From Paenibacillus marchantiophytorum (GTDB lineage Bacteria > Bacillota > Bacilli > Paenibacillales > NBRC-103111): a stretch of 37,653 nt of DNA. A program made the translations under genes and the position numbers. The notes under the pieces were generated by a model that was not told the DNA's origin, did no database searches, and saw only the letters and a program-made list of their open reading frames with translations. The DNA lies in assembly GCF_014640555.1 (NCBI RefSeq), contig NZ_BMHE01000063.1, forward strand, positions 1 to 37,653. Reading direction: 5' to 3'. Of this stretch, positions 24,564 through 32,880 are shown one piece after another. Every line of letters begins with the position of its first letter. The first letter of the stretch is position 1.

Positions 24564-25125
24564 TGTAAACCAGAAAAAACACCATGCCTTTATTTGCCGT
24601 TATGTCGGTTGACAATAGCTATGGTTGTAGAATTTGCCAAGCGGTCTCATCTTACCGTTATCTTTCTCTATGAGCTTCCGTCTTACATTCTTGGGGCGAT
24701 AGTTTTGCAGTTTGTTTTGGATTTCACTTACTAATCACAGCTGCTACCTTGGGCAGATTGTGGGCAAGCGAAAGCCAACCTACCTGGGGTAATACCAGCG
24801 TAGCTGACACCACCCGCAAACGTATGGATTAAAACGGTAAATTTCAGCCAGGTTGTCATTGCAGATATGATCAAAAACGGTACTACTCCCCTGTTCGTTT
24901 TCATCCGGAAGCCTATGAGGGGCTACGAATTCTCATGGCTAATCGAGACCGTGGAGACGTGCATAATATGGAATGATATGGGCGTGTTGAAAACCACACA
25001 TTTGTTCCCGCATGCCTTTCTACCGTCCCTAGCTACCGGCTCCTCCGCGTACTCTCTTCTCTCGCACTTTCAACAAGGTGAAGCCCTGCGAATTCATGAG
25101 TCTGAGTGAGGAAGTTGCATCATTA
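24564..25125. other. Decayed coding DNA, no intact gene
   Basis: No intact gene is supported. One frame near 24870-24970 reads like protein (YYSPVRFHPEAYEGLRILM then ANRDRGDVHNME), and on the other strand the stretch 24740-24830 reads TFAGGVSYAGITPGRLAFA. Both are broken by stops and look like remnants of transposase or other accessory genes. The family could not be settled by eye. Confidence 0.3.
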
Positions 25126-26544
25126 TCATTCATTTATATAAATCGTCACTCGGTTTTGAATGAGCTTGGCAACGTCATCGGCGGATTTTTGTCCTGTGAA
25201 ATAAGCTTTGGCTTCCTCGGCAATGATCGTTTGAACTTTATTCATTGGCGTGATCGCGAGACTTGCATCGGAGATCATGGTCTTCATGGACTGCAAATCC
25301 TTGTCCGATACTTGGAGGACCCCGCCTTTCCCTGTATCAATCGTTCCTTTTTTCGCATCATTCGCTAAATCTGTCATCATCTTTTCAGTTACAGATTTCA
25401 TCATGGAGAAGCCGTCTTGTTGCGGTATACTTTGCATCTCTTCGGATAATAGGAACTTCATGAAATCCCACGCCGTTCCTTTGATCGTTGAATTTGAATT
25501 CATCGCAATGGTTTGAAGCCCTCCGAATGCGACCCCCGATTTCTGTCCAGCCGCATGCGGCTTTTGGTAAACCGTTCCGTTTTTATAATATAAAGCGAGA
25601 CGAGCCAAATAATCTTTTGGTGAATATATTTCGGATAGACGAAAGTTGGTATCTTTAGTTGGCAGGGGTTTGGCAGATATGATTTTCTCGTCGTACAAAC
25701 TTTTTACATGCTTAAGCAGATCCGTAAAGACTGCCGAATCGAAATTCACTTTACGGCTAGCTCCATCCACCAATTGGGCATAATTGTCCGACACAAGCGA
25801 ATTAAGCATCTCCTCGGGCTCCAACATGTCTAACGAGTAGGCGTGAACCCCTTTAGCCGCTAGTTGTTTCCCTACGTCTGCAAACTGACTCCATGTCCAA
25901 TTCTTATCATCGATGGCGACACCGGATTTTTGGATAGCATTCGTATCTCCAAACAACATTTGCAAGTAAAATTTGGTCGGCAGAACATAGAGACCGCTGC
26001 TTATTTTTGAATTATCGAGTATGTTCCTATAATAAAGATTTGGATCAAAGGATTTATCCTTTTTTATGAGTTCGTCTAAGTTTACAAAAGCTTTTTTGCC
26101 AATATATTTCTCAATCGGCAAGTCGACTGTAGCAATAGCGAATAGATCCGCTCCTTTGCCCGACAAAATCTCTGTAGTGGATTGTTTGATATACTTCTCC
26201 ACCTCAGCAGGGTTCATGACCCCACTTCCATTAGTCGCTGGACTAAACTCCTTAAATTGAATGGTTGTGTTCGGATGCGTTGCTTCATATTTTTGTTTCG
26301 CTTGTTTGTAGAAATCAGTTGTCGAAAGAATGGAAACGACAATGGTTTTCTTGCTGTCTTTGCTTTCATCCTCTATGAACCCGTCTTTCCCTGTAGAACC
26401 TGAACTACTTGTGGTGCCGGGTGTTTCTGTATTTCCAATACTGCTACTTACCGGTTTGTTGCTGCTATCCATTCTACTGCCACTACAAGCCGTCAAGCTC
26501 ACGACGAATACCAAACTCATGAGTATACCTATCCACTTTTTCAT
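25126..26544 (-). CDS. ABC transporter solute-binding lipoprotein (CUT1-type, family 1)
   Basis: A 472-residue extracellular solute-binding lipoprotein. Lipobox LTAC lies in MKKWIGILMSLVFVVSLTAC. A Ser/Thr-rich linker follows, then the family-1 pattern: KTIVVSILSTTDFYKQAKQK and YEATHPNTTIQFKEF, and late in the protein GTAWDFMKFLLSEEMQS. ATG 26544 is preferred to GTG 26553 because AAGGAG is too close to the latter. It is the last gene of a four-gene - strand operon, after an HlyD adaptor. The family binds sugars or oligosaccharides; the ligand here is unknown. Confidence 0.87.
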   Translation of the reverse strand: MKKWIGILMSLVFVVSLTACSGSRMDSSNKPVSSSIGNTETPGTTSSSGSTGKDGFIEDESKDSKKTIVVSILSTTDFYKQAKQKYEATHPNTTIQFKEFSPATNGSGVMNPAEVEKYIKQSTTEILSGKGADLFAIATVDLPIEKYIGKKAFVNLDELIKKDKSFDPNLYYRNILDNSKISSGLYVLPTKFYLQMLFGDTNAIQKSGVAIDDKNWTWSQFADVGKQLAAKGVHAYSLDMLEPEEMLNSLVSDNYAQLVDGASRKVNFDSAVFTDLLKHVKSLYDEKIISAKPLPTKDTNFRLSEIYSPKDYLARLALYYKNGTVYQKPHAAGQKSGVAFGGLQTIAMNSNSTIKGTAWDFMKFLLSEEMQSIPQQDGFSMMKSVTEKMMTDLANDAKKGTIDTGKGGVLQVSDKDLQSMKTMISDASLAITPMNKVQTIIAEEAKAYFTGQKSADDVAKLIQNRVTIYINE

Positions 26545-26580
26545 TGTTAACACTCGCTCCTTATCATCATCTATACATAT

Positions 26581-27744
26581 TTATTTCTGTCTAACCCTGC
26601 TGCCATCTTGAAGAGGCTCGCTGCTATCCGTTATGATGACCTGACCGGGATAAGCCCCCTTAAGGACAATCGCCTCCTCTTCATTGGTATCGCCAACTTC
26701 GATGAACACTTTGCTCGCATGATAGGTGTTGCCAAGAGGCCCTTTCTTTTCTGCCATGATAAAAATAAATTTGGTAGAGCCCTCGCCATGAATAGCTTTT
26801 GCAGGTAGCAGTACTCCATTGTCATTCGTAGAGGTTTTATTCATATTCAGACTTGCTTGTTCACCCCCCTGTAAATCCTCGCTTTTTACCGTCACAAGTA
26901 CTCGTTTCTGATCAACAGGCGGGGATGAACTGCTTCCGCCACCGATAGTGGCAGGTAAGTTCCGATTAGTCGATTCTGCATTCTTTATTTCTGTAAGAGT
27001 ACCTTCCAAGGTTTGGGCAACTCCTTTAATTACCACCTTCACGTTTAGCTTGTCTCCAAGTTTGAAGGACTCGATGACTGAGGATGGAACTTGCAGAGTA
27101 AATTGATAACCAAATCTTGAATTCGATATACGCACATCACTCCCGGCACTTCCAGAAGGAAGGCCTATTACGGCAGCTAGTTTCGTGATTAAACCTTCGA
27201 ATGGAGCTACGATTTGCTTTTTATTTTCCAAATCAATATGCATATTTCTCAGATTCCGTTCTAAAACGTCCATATCAAGACGCGATAATTCGAGATCCCG
27301 TTTTGCGTCGCGAATTTTCGGATCATCACCGCTTTGTACGGCCTCGACATAACGCTCCTGTATGCCTGCTATCGTCAATCTTTGCCGCTCTATACTCGTC
27401 TGCTGATCTTGAATGCGGGTCTCCGTTTCTTGGGTATCGTAGGTTACAAGCACTTGCCCCTTGGTTACGCGATCCCCCTCTTTGACCAATACGTTATTGA
27501 CGTTCCATCCCGCCTTGTTTGAAAGTTCCACTTCACTGACCGGTTGAAGCACACTGCTGTCGCTGTAATGTTGAACGAGCTGCCCCTGTTTCGCTTCTTC
27601 CGTCCATGCCTTGGGCAAGTTCATTGTAAGTAAAGTATTGCTGTATATCGTGAGAATAAGTAAAACGCTAATAAACAGGACAAACAATAGCCGAAGCTTT
27701 CGTTTCGGGCCTCTATCCGTTCCTTCTGCCGCATGCAACTCCAT
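26581..27744 (-). CDS. HlyD/MacA-type adaptor inside a sugar-ABC operon
   Basis: A 387-residue membrane fusion protein. A basic cytoplasmic tail (RGPKRKLR) leads into one helix (LLFVLFISVLLILTIYS). A lipoyl half-motif NVNNVLVKEGDRVTKGQVLV is followed by a coiled-coil hairpin (QDQQTSIERQRLTIAGIQER...LRNMHIDLENKKQ), the second lipoyl half VAPFEGLITKL and beta-barrel domains. AAGGAGG precedes ATG 27744. Adaptors normally serve exporters, but here the gene lies 14 bp after an importer-type permease and 36 bp before its binding protein. Its partner is unknown. Confidence 0.8.
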   Translation of the reverse strand: MELHAAEGTDRGPKRKLRLLFVLFISVLLILTIYSNTLLTMNLPKAWTEEAKQGQLVQHYSDSSVLQPVSEVELSNKAGWNVNNVLVKEGDRVTKGQVLVTYDTQETETRIQDQQTSIERQRLTIAGIQERYVEAVQSGDDPKIRDAKRDLELSRLDMDVLERNLRNMHIDLENKKQIVAPFEGLITKLAAVIGLPSGSAGSDVRISNSRFGYQFTLQVPSSVIESFKLGDKLNVKVVIKGVAQTLEGTLTEIKNAESTNRNLPATIGGGSSSSPPVDQKRVLVTVKSEDLQGGEQASLNMNKTSTNDNGVLLPAKAIHGEGSTKFIFIMAEKKGPLGNTYHASKVFIEVGDTNEEEAIVLKGAYPGQVIITDSSEPLQDGSRVRQK

Positions 27745-27758
27745 GTAATGGTTCCTCC

Positions 27759-28640
27759 TTACCCTTTAACGCCGGACAGCTGTACGCCTTGAATGAAATA
27801 CGATTCCGCATATAAAAATAAAAGCACCATCGGAGACATATAAAGCACGGATGCTGCAAACCCAATTCCTTTTGCCTCCTGTAGGATCTGCGATAAATAG
27901 AGAGATAGAGGCTGTTTAAAGCCATCGTCCAGAAAAATAAGCGGCTGCTCCACCATGTTCCAATAATCCACAAACAGCAGGACGACGAGCGCTGCTAATC
28001 CAGGCTTAATTAACGGCAAGATGATTCGATAGAAAATCATCAAATGTCCAGCACCATCCATGATGGCTGCTTCTACATATGCATTCGGAATGGTGAGCAT
28101 GAACTGCCGAAGCATAAACACGCCGAAGGCAGAGAAGATCCCGGGTAAAATGATCGCACCGGCGCTGTTCAGAAGCCCTAGCTTGTCGGCGATGATATAG
28201 TTAGGAACCAGTGTTACCTGAAACGGCATAAGCATCGCCATCAAGTACACGAAGAACAAGGAATCCCTCCCTCGATATTGCAGTTTCGCGAATGAGTAAG
28301 CCGCAAGTGCGGCGACCGCCACCTGCCCTCCTATAATCGGAACAACCAAAAGAACCGAGTTCCAGAACATATTCAAATAGGTCGGAGTCTCCAGGAGCAC
28401 CTTCGTGTATTGCTCAAAGGACACCCAATCCGGAAGGAGCTTCAAATTGACGAATAAGTCTTTTCCCCCTGAAGCCACATCTGTCATCTGACCAATCAGA
28501 TTGTAGTTGTGTCCGATCTCGTCCTCTGTCATGAGCGAATTCGTGAGAGGGATAACCATGGGAAGCAGCATAATCACCGCGAAGACGAATAAGACCAACG
28601 ATGACGTACTTTTATAAAGAAAAGCCTGCTTTTTCACCAT
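27759..28640 (-). CDS. Sugar ABC permease, MalG type
   Basis: A 293-residue inner-membrane permease of the carbohydrate uptake transporter-1 family. The six-helix BPD_transp_1 pattern is present, with the EAA loop EAAIMDGAGHLMIFYRIILP (EAA---G---------I-LP), which contacts the ATPase. GAAGGGGG precedes ATG 28640, ten bases after the MalF-type stop. No ATPase gene is in the operon; CUT1 systems of Firmicutes commonly share an MsmX-like ATPase encoded elsewhere. It ends 14 bases before the HlyD adaptor start. Confidence 0.9.
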   Translation of the reverse strand: MVKKQAFLYKSTSSLVLFVFAVIMLLPMVIPLTNSLMTEDEIGHNYNLIGQMTDVASGGKDLFVNLKLLPDWVSFEQYTKVLLETPTYLNMFWNSVLLVVPIIGGQVAVAALAAYSFAKLQYRGRDSLFFVYLMAMLMPFQVTLVPNYIIADKLGLLNSAGAIILPGIFSAFGVFMLRQFMLTIPNAYVEAAIMDGAGHLMIFYRIILPLIKPGLAALVVLLFVDYWNMVEQPLIFLDDGFKQPLSLYLSQILQEAKGIGFAASVLYMSPMVLLFLYAESYFIQGVQLSGVKG

Positions 28641-28650
28641 TCATCCCCCT

Positions 28651-29529
28651 TCATTCCATAAATCTTCTAAATTGCCGCTCCATCGCGAGCATACCGGAGA
28701 CGATAACTAATATGCAGCAAACCATTAATGCCGCGGCTGCAGTCAACTTCTGCACATCCAGCGACAAGAAGATGTTGTTCATATAATGCTGCAACATATA
28801 AATGCTGTCATGCGGGTAATCTCCGGCTATCAAATACGTTTCCCGGAATATTCGAAACGAGTTCATGATCGACATCAGCACGACGAAGAACATTGTCGGT
28901 GTTAGATAGACGAGCGTAATCCCGATCAGCTTGCGAATCGGGCCTGCTCCTTCCAGATCCGCCGTTTCGTAATAATCCTTCGGAATGCCCTGCAATCCGG
29001 CCAGAAACAGGATCATGTTGTAGCCGAGGTTCTTCCATAAATAGACGACAGACAGCACGCCTCTTGCCCAGTCCGATTTCATCCAGTCGATCCGCTCAGC
29101 CCCAAGAGCATGCAGCCAAGCATTGAGCGAGCCGTTCCAATCAAATAGAATCTGCCAAATCATGACGACCGAAGCAACCGGAACGACAAGCGGCATTACG
29201 TAAACAGTCCTCAGCCAATTACGGAAGTAGACATTCCCGTTCAAGAAAAGCGCCAGCAGCAACGAAAGCACGACCAATAATGGTACACTCCCGGCAGTAA
29301 ACAGAAACGTGTTCATCGCCGCTTGGCGAAAAGAAGCGCTAGCCAGCACAGCATGATAGTTGGCAAACCCGACAAACGAACCGCCGCTCGTTCTATCTAT
29401 AAACGAATACGCGGTACCAATCACGAACGGAATTAGATAAAACACGGCGAAGCCAATCACGCTTGGCGCTAGAAAACCGATGGCGATGAAGCCTTGTTTT
29501 CGCATCAACCGTCTAAGCAATACGTTCAT
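28651..29529 (-). CDS. Sugar ABC permease, MalF type
   Basis: A 292-residue permease partner of the MalG-type protein. Hydrophobic helices begin at IAIGFLAPSVIGFAVFYLIP, and the EAA loop is ETADLEGAGPIRKLIGITLV. ATG 29529 is the start, with AAGGAGG just upstream; the longer frame to 29553 includes that ribosome-binding site. It is the first gene of the operon (MalF, MalG, HlyD, binding protein). A predicted promoter and five 11-bp repeats lie 50-120 bp upstream. Confidence 0.9.
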   Translation of the reverse strand: MNVLLRRLMRKQGFIAIGFLAPSVIGFAVFYLIPFVIGTAYSFIDRTSGGSFVGFANYHAVLASASFRQAAMNTFLFTAGSVPLLVVLSLLLALFLNGNVYFRNWLRTVYVMPLVVPVASVVMIWQILFDWNGSLNAWLHALGAERIDWMKSDWARGVLSVVYLWKNLGYNMILFLAGLQGIPKDYYETADLEGAGPIRKLIGITLVYLTPTMFFVVLMSIMNSFRIFRETYLIAGDYPHDSIYMLQHYMNNIFLSLDVQKLTAAAALMVCCILVIVSGMLAMERQFRRFME

Positions 29530-29576
29530 GCACACCCTCCTTAATGAAGCCAAGTCCTTGTTGTCATAAAAGTATC

Positions 29577-29605
29577 TTAATAGGCGCGAATAAAGATCAG
29601 ATCAA
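29577..29605 (-). promoter_or_regulatory. Predicted promoter of the sugar-ABC/HlyD operon
   Basis: On the - strand, TTGATC (29605-29600) and TATTAA (29582-29577) are separated by 17 bp. It lies about 50 bp before the MalF-type start. The last, degenerate 11-bp repeat unit overlaps the -35 box, as for class II activation by an OmpR-family regulator. Confidence 0.5.
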
Positions 29606-29647
29606 GATGAAATGAAGATGAAATGAAGATGAAATGAAGATGAAATG
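29593..29647. repeat. Five 11-bp direct repeats, probable response-regulator sites
   Basis: Four perfect units AAGATGAAATG lie at 29604-29614, 29615-29625, 29626-29636 and 29637-29647. A degenerate fifth, AAGATCAGATC, lies at 29593-29603. OmpR/PhoB-family regulators bind head-to-tail half-sites spaced one helical turn (11 bp), and such a regulator is encoded at 31962-32672. The position, upstream of and touching the -35 box, fits an activator site. Confidence 0.6.
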
Positions 29648-29663
29648 AAGAAGACAAAAACAT

Positions 29664-30053
29664 TTAATATCGAAAGTTGTTGGGATTGCCGTGGCTTTGC
29701 TTCCGCCGCTTCATTTCCGAAAACAAGTTCTCCTGTGCCACTCCACGATCTCTTATATCCATCTTTTGTTTAAAGAGCTGCTTATGCATCATTTTTGCTA
29801 ATTGTTGATCTTCCGGTTTATTGTAATATGTAGTTATGCCTGATACATCATTGCTGGTATACGCATCATAGTGAATACTTATAAATAGATCGGCTGCATG
29901 GTTTTTCGCGATTTCAACTCGCTCGTCTAAGGTCAAAAATTCATCCTTATCACTTGTCAAAATGACTTTCGCTCCAGTTCTCTTTGTTATTTCCCGCTGG
30001 ATATTTTGAGCTGTTTGAAGTGTAAAATCTTTCTCATGATAAAGCCGAGTTGA
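29664..30053 (-). pseudogene. N-acetylmuramoyl-L-alanine amidase (Amidase_3) fragment
   Basis: A broken cell-wall amidase. The surviving frame reads STRLYHEKDFTLQTAQNIQR, then ITKRTGAKVILTSDKDEFLT and LDERVEIAKNHAADLFISIH, the core of Amidase_3. The zinc ligands Glu (HEKD) and His (SIHYDAY) are kept. The N-terminal strand with the first zinc His (GHGG) is missing, and the C-terminus turns into an unrelated tail after RDRGVAQENLF, so the active site is incomplete. It sits between the two-component system and the ABC operon and may once have linked them to cell-wall turnover. Confidence 0.7.
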
Positions 30054-30082
30054 AATAAAGAGAAGATAAAGATGATGGCGAC

Positions 30083-30137
30083 AAAAAAATAGACACTTTC
30101 ATGACGAACGGTATTCCGTCATTGAAAGTGTCTATTC
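30083..30137 (-). terminator. Strong terminator of the two-component operon
   Basis: ATAGACACTTTCATGACG / CGTCATTGAAAGTGTCTAT forms an 18-bp stem with one bulge. On the - strand it is followed by seven Ts. It lies just after the histidine kinase stop (30145), so it isolates the kinase from the amidase remnant. Confidence 0.85.
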
Positions 30138-30144
30138 AGCTTCA

Positions 30145-31965
30145 TTACGCTTGTTTATTCAAATAAAAGAAAAACAATACTCCGTCTTCTGTGTTCGCGG
30201 CGCCGTATTGTTCGCCATGCAATTCCAATATATTTTTGGAAATGGCCAGCCCTAGTCCAGTTCCGCCTTGTGCACGTTGGCGTGCGCTATCCCCGCGATA
30301 GAATCGCTCCCAGACTTTGTCTAATTGATCCGCGGGGATGTGAGCTCCTTTATTTTCAATACTAATCTTGACTCGGTATTGTTCTTCTTTGATCGTAATG
30401 AAAATATGCTCATGTACGGGTGAGTAGCGAATCGCATTGGTCAGAAAATTCGTAATGACTTGCTCGATTCGGTGTTGATTAGCGATAACTTCAACTGCAG
30501 CAAGTTGGGTGTGTACATGAAGCTGTTTATTCCTGAACTCCAAAGACAGCTTCTCACAGATCTCCTCCACGAGCTTATCAATGCTGAACGTATCCATCCT
30601 CATTTTATATGTTCCAGACTCAAACTTAGCAAGCTCGAGCATATCCACAATCAAGAGATCCATCTTATCGACTTCTTTTTCCATGGCTTTGAAGTAGTGA
30701 TCTTTCTTATGGGTGGCAACGCCATCCTTCAGAATTGAAATGCAGCTTTTCATGACGCTCAGAGGCGTTTTCAACTCATGGGATACCCCTGAAATAAATT
30801 CTTTCCTTGTATGCTCCAGTTGCTTCTCTTTTTCAATGTCATTTTGCAGCTTTTTGATATAGGAATGAAGGGTTTGGGAGAGTGAATTGATACTCTGAGA
30901 CAAGTCCCCAATCTCATCTTTGGATCTAATCGAAATGGTCTCCGAAAAATCTAAACTTGCGATCTTTTTCGCCGACTGATTAATTTGAAGCAAAGGTTTG
31001 GCAATCTTTCTCGAATAATACAATGCAGCGAGAACAATAAGAAGGATCACTAAAGCGATCATGTACAAATAATAATCTTTTAGCATTTGAACGGCTTCAT
31101 CGACCGGCTGCAAAGAGGCCATTGAAAAGATGTAGCTTGTTACTCCCGCTTGATCTTTGATCTGGTCAATGAACAGCTTGTACTTTACGTCATTTTGTGT
31201 GAAATCAAGAATTTGTAAGGTATCAAAGCTAATATGCGACTCATTGAATAGCAAGTTGGCTTGAAATTCTTTAATTCGGTCCATAAATAAACTGTTCGTA
31301 TAAATGAAGCTCGAAGATTCATTTCCGTTAGGAAATAGGACTTTGGTAATCGCTCCACTAAGTTGAATTTCAGGGATCTCTATCTTTTCCTTTCTTGAAT
31401 ATTTAATATCTAGCGTGAGGTCATCCATCTTTTTGGTGATTTTCTCATTTGTCCAAAAGATATTACTTTTCTCCAATTGGACACGATATGGAACTAAGTC
31501 AGCCCCCTTTTTATACTCAGAAATCATAACACGAGCCTTGGGAGCCAACAAGGATATTACTTGACTTGGAGTTGTATTTAAAACCTCATTGATGTTTATC
31601 ATATTATAAAGAAGAACTGAAATCGTTTTACCGAAGAACTCATTATTCACTTTAGGTGAATCTATTTTTACTTCCAAATAAAAATCATTCGTATTTTTTA
31701 AGTTCCCCTGACTGTCTAATGTGGTAATCCAAGTGTTGTTTTGACGATAAAAATCCTGCTCCAGTTTCTGAATGGCAAGGATATTCCCAACGTTTTTCAA
31801 GTAATCATTCCTAAATGCTTGAATATTAGATTGGATTTCATTCACTTTTCTATTTGCGTAGTACTGTTTGAAGAATATCGTTTGTCCCATATAAATGGTT
31901 GCTAAAATGAAAAGACATAGCATGGTTGTCAAAGTAAACAATTTAACTACAATACTTGTCCTCAT
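30145..31965 (-). CDS. Sensor histidine kinase (HAMP-HisKA-HATPase)
   Basis: A 606-residue membrane sensor. Helix 1 (residues 8-28) and helix 2 (about 299-318, YLYMIALVILLIVLAALYYS) enclose a 270-residue extracellular sensing domain of unknown ligand. A HAMP linker follows (IAKPLLQINQSAKKIASLDF). The phospho-acceptor is His396 in FISGVSHELKTPLSVM. ATPase boxes are QVITNFLTNAIRYSP (N), GTGLGLAISKNILELHG (G2) and WERFYRGD (F). The ATG overlaps the regulator stop by four bases (ATGA). Stimulus unknown; nearby amidase and sugar-transport genes hint at envelope sensing. Confidence 0.93.
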   Translation of the reverse strand: MRTSIVVKLFTLTTMLCLFILATIYMGQTIFFKQYYANRKVNEIQSNIQAFRNDYLKNVGNILAIQKLEQDFYRQNNTWITTLDSQGNLKNTNDFYLEVKIDSPKVNNEFFGKTISVLLYNMININEVLNTTPSQVISLLAPKARVMISEYKKGADLVPYRVQLEKSNIFWTNEKITKKMDDLTLDIKYSRKEKIEIPEIQLSGAITKVLFPNGNESSSFIYTNSLFMDRIKEFQANLLFNESHISFDTLQILDFTQNDVKYKLFIDQIKDQAGVTSYIFSMASLQPVDEAVQMLKDYYLYMIALVILLIVLAALYYSRKIAKPLLQINQSAKKIASLDFSETISIRSKDEIGDLSQSINSLSQTLHSYIKKLQNDIEKEKQLEHTRKEFISGVSHELKTPLSVMKSCISILKDGVATHKKDHYFKAMEKEVDKMDLLIVDMLELAKFESGTYKMRMDTFSIDKLVEEICEKLSLEFRNKQLHVHTQLAAVEVIANQHRIEQVITNFLTNAIRYSPVHEHIFITIKEEQYRVKISIENKGAHIPADQLDKVWERFYRGDSARQRAQGGTGLGLAISKNILELHGEQYGAANTEDGVLFFFYLNKQA

Positions 31966-32672
31966 AAGTTCCCCTCAAACTTGTAGCCCGTTCTTACGAT
32001 GGTTGTTATCAGTTTGGATTTATCGCCAAGCTTGCTTCTTAAATTACGAATATGGGTATTTACGGTGCGATCATCCCCTTCGTATTCATATCCCCAAATT
32101 TTAGTAATAATCTGTTCCCTTGTTATGACAATCCCTTTATTTCGCATTAAGTACGCTAATATTTGAAACTCTGTGTAGGTCAGGTATATATTCTCGCCAT
32201 CTACGGATACAGTTCGAGAAGGTATATGGATTCGAAGCTCATTAGCAGTTATTGTATCACTTTCAATATTTATATGTGACATAAGGACTTCAGATTGTCG
32301 ATTTTCCCGATTCCTGCTATCTATCAGTCGTTTGGCCCTAGCTAGTAATACAGCTGGACTATACGGTTTTGTCACATAATCATCTGCCCCTAGCTCAAAT
32401 CCCAGTAACGTATCATCCTCATCCACTCTTGCAGTCAACATGATGACTGGAACATTGGATGTCTTCCTGATCCGTCTACAAACCGACCAGCCATCTAACT
32501 CTGGTAACATGATATCAAGAATAATTAAATGAATCTCATGATCTTGAAATAAGGTTAATGCCGCTTTCCCATCTGCAGCTTCTAATACCTGATAACCTTC
32601 ATTCAGAAAATAATCTTTAATAATTTCACGCAGAATATCTTCGTCTTCTACGATTAAAATTGTTTTTTGCAT
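31962..32672 (-). CDS. OmpR/PhoB-family response regulator
   Basis: A 236-residue regulator. The receiver domain has the acidic pair in ILIVEDED, the phospho-acceptor Asp53 in LIILDIMLPELDGW, Thr in VIMLTARVD, and Lys in DDYVTKPYSP. The C-terminal winged helix ends with DDRTVNTHIRNLRSKLG and TTIVRTGYKFEG. AGGAG precedes the ATG. Four-base overlap with the kinase shows translational coupling. The 11-bp repeats before the sugar-ABC/HlyD operon are its likely targets. Confidence 0.94.
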   Translation of the reverse strand: MQKTILIVEDEDILREIIKDYFLNEGYQVLEAADGKAALTLFQDHEIHLIILDIMLPELDGWSVCRRIRKTSNVPVIMLTARVDEDDTLLGFELGADDYVTKPYSPAVLLARAKRLIDSRNRENRQSEVLMSHINIESDTITANELRIHIPSRTVSVDGENIYLTYTEFQILAYLMRNKGIVITREQIITKIWGYEYEGDDRTVNTHIRNLRSKLGDKSKLITTIVRTGYKFEGNL

Positions 32673-32810
32673 AACTTCTCCTACCCCGCTTTTGAGCCAA
32701 AGATCTACAGATAACTTATTATATTACTCAACTTTCGCACCTAAGAAAGCAGTCTAATTCCTTGCCGCTGTAAGAGTATAGAAGAAAAATAGGCATCTCT
32801 TGACAGAAAA

Positions 32811-32870
32811 ACACCCTCTTTGTTTGGTATCATGGAAGTATCGAGCAACCATGCAAACAAAGAAAGGTGT
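32811..32870 (+). other. Hairpin that can mask the transposase ribosome-binding site
   Basis: ACACC plus CTTTGTTTG (32811-32826) can pair with CAAACAAAG plus GGTGT (32854-32870), a stem of about 14 pairs. The right arm includes the AAAGGTG ribosome-binding site of the transposase. Similar structures in other IS elements block translation of transcripts that read in from outside. The same structure is conserved in the copy at 21122. Confidence 0.5.
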
Positions 32871-32880
32871 TGTAATTCAT

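Noticed and set aside
24867..25368. + strand frames near the binding-protein end
   Set aside because: They overlap decayed DNA or the - strand binding-protein gene and lack coding features.
29604..29647. CRISPR-like array
   Set aside because: The 11-bp units are contiguous with no spacers; they are simple direct repeats suited to a regulator site.
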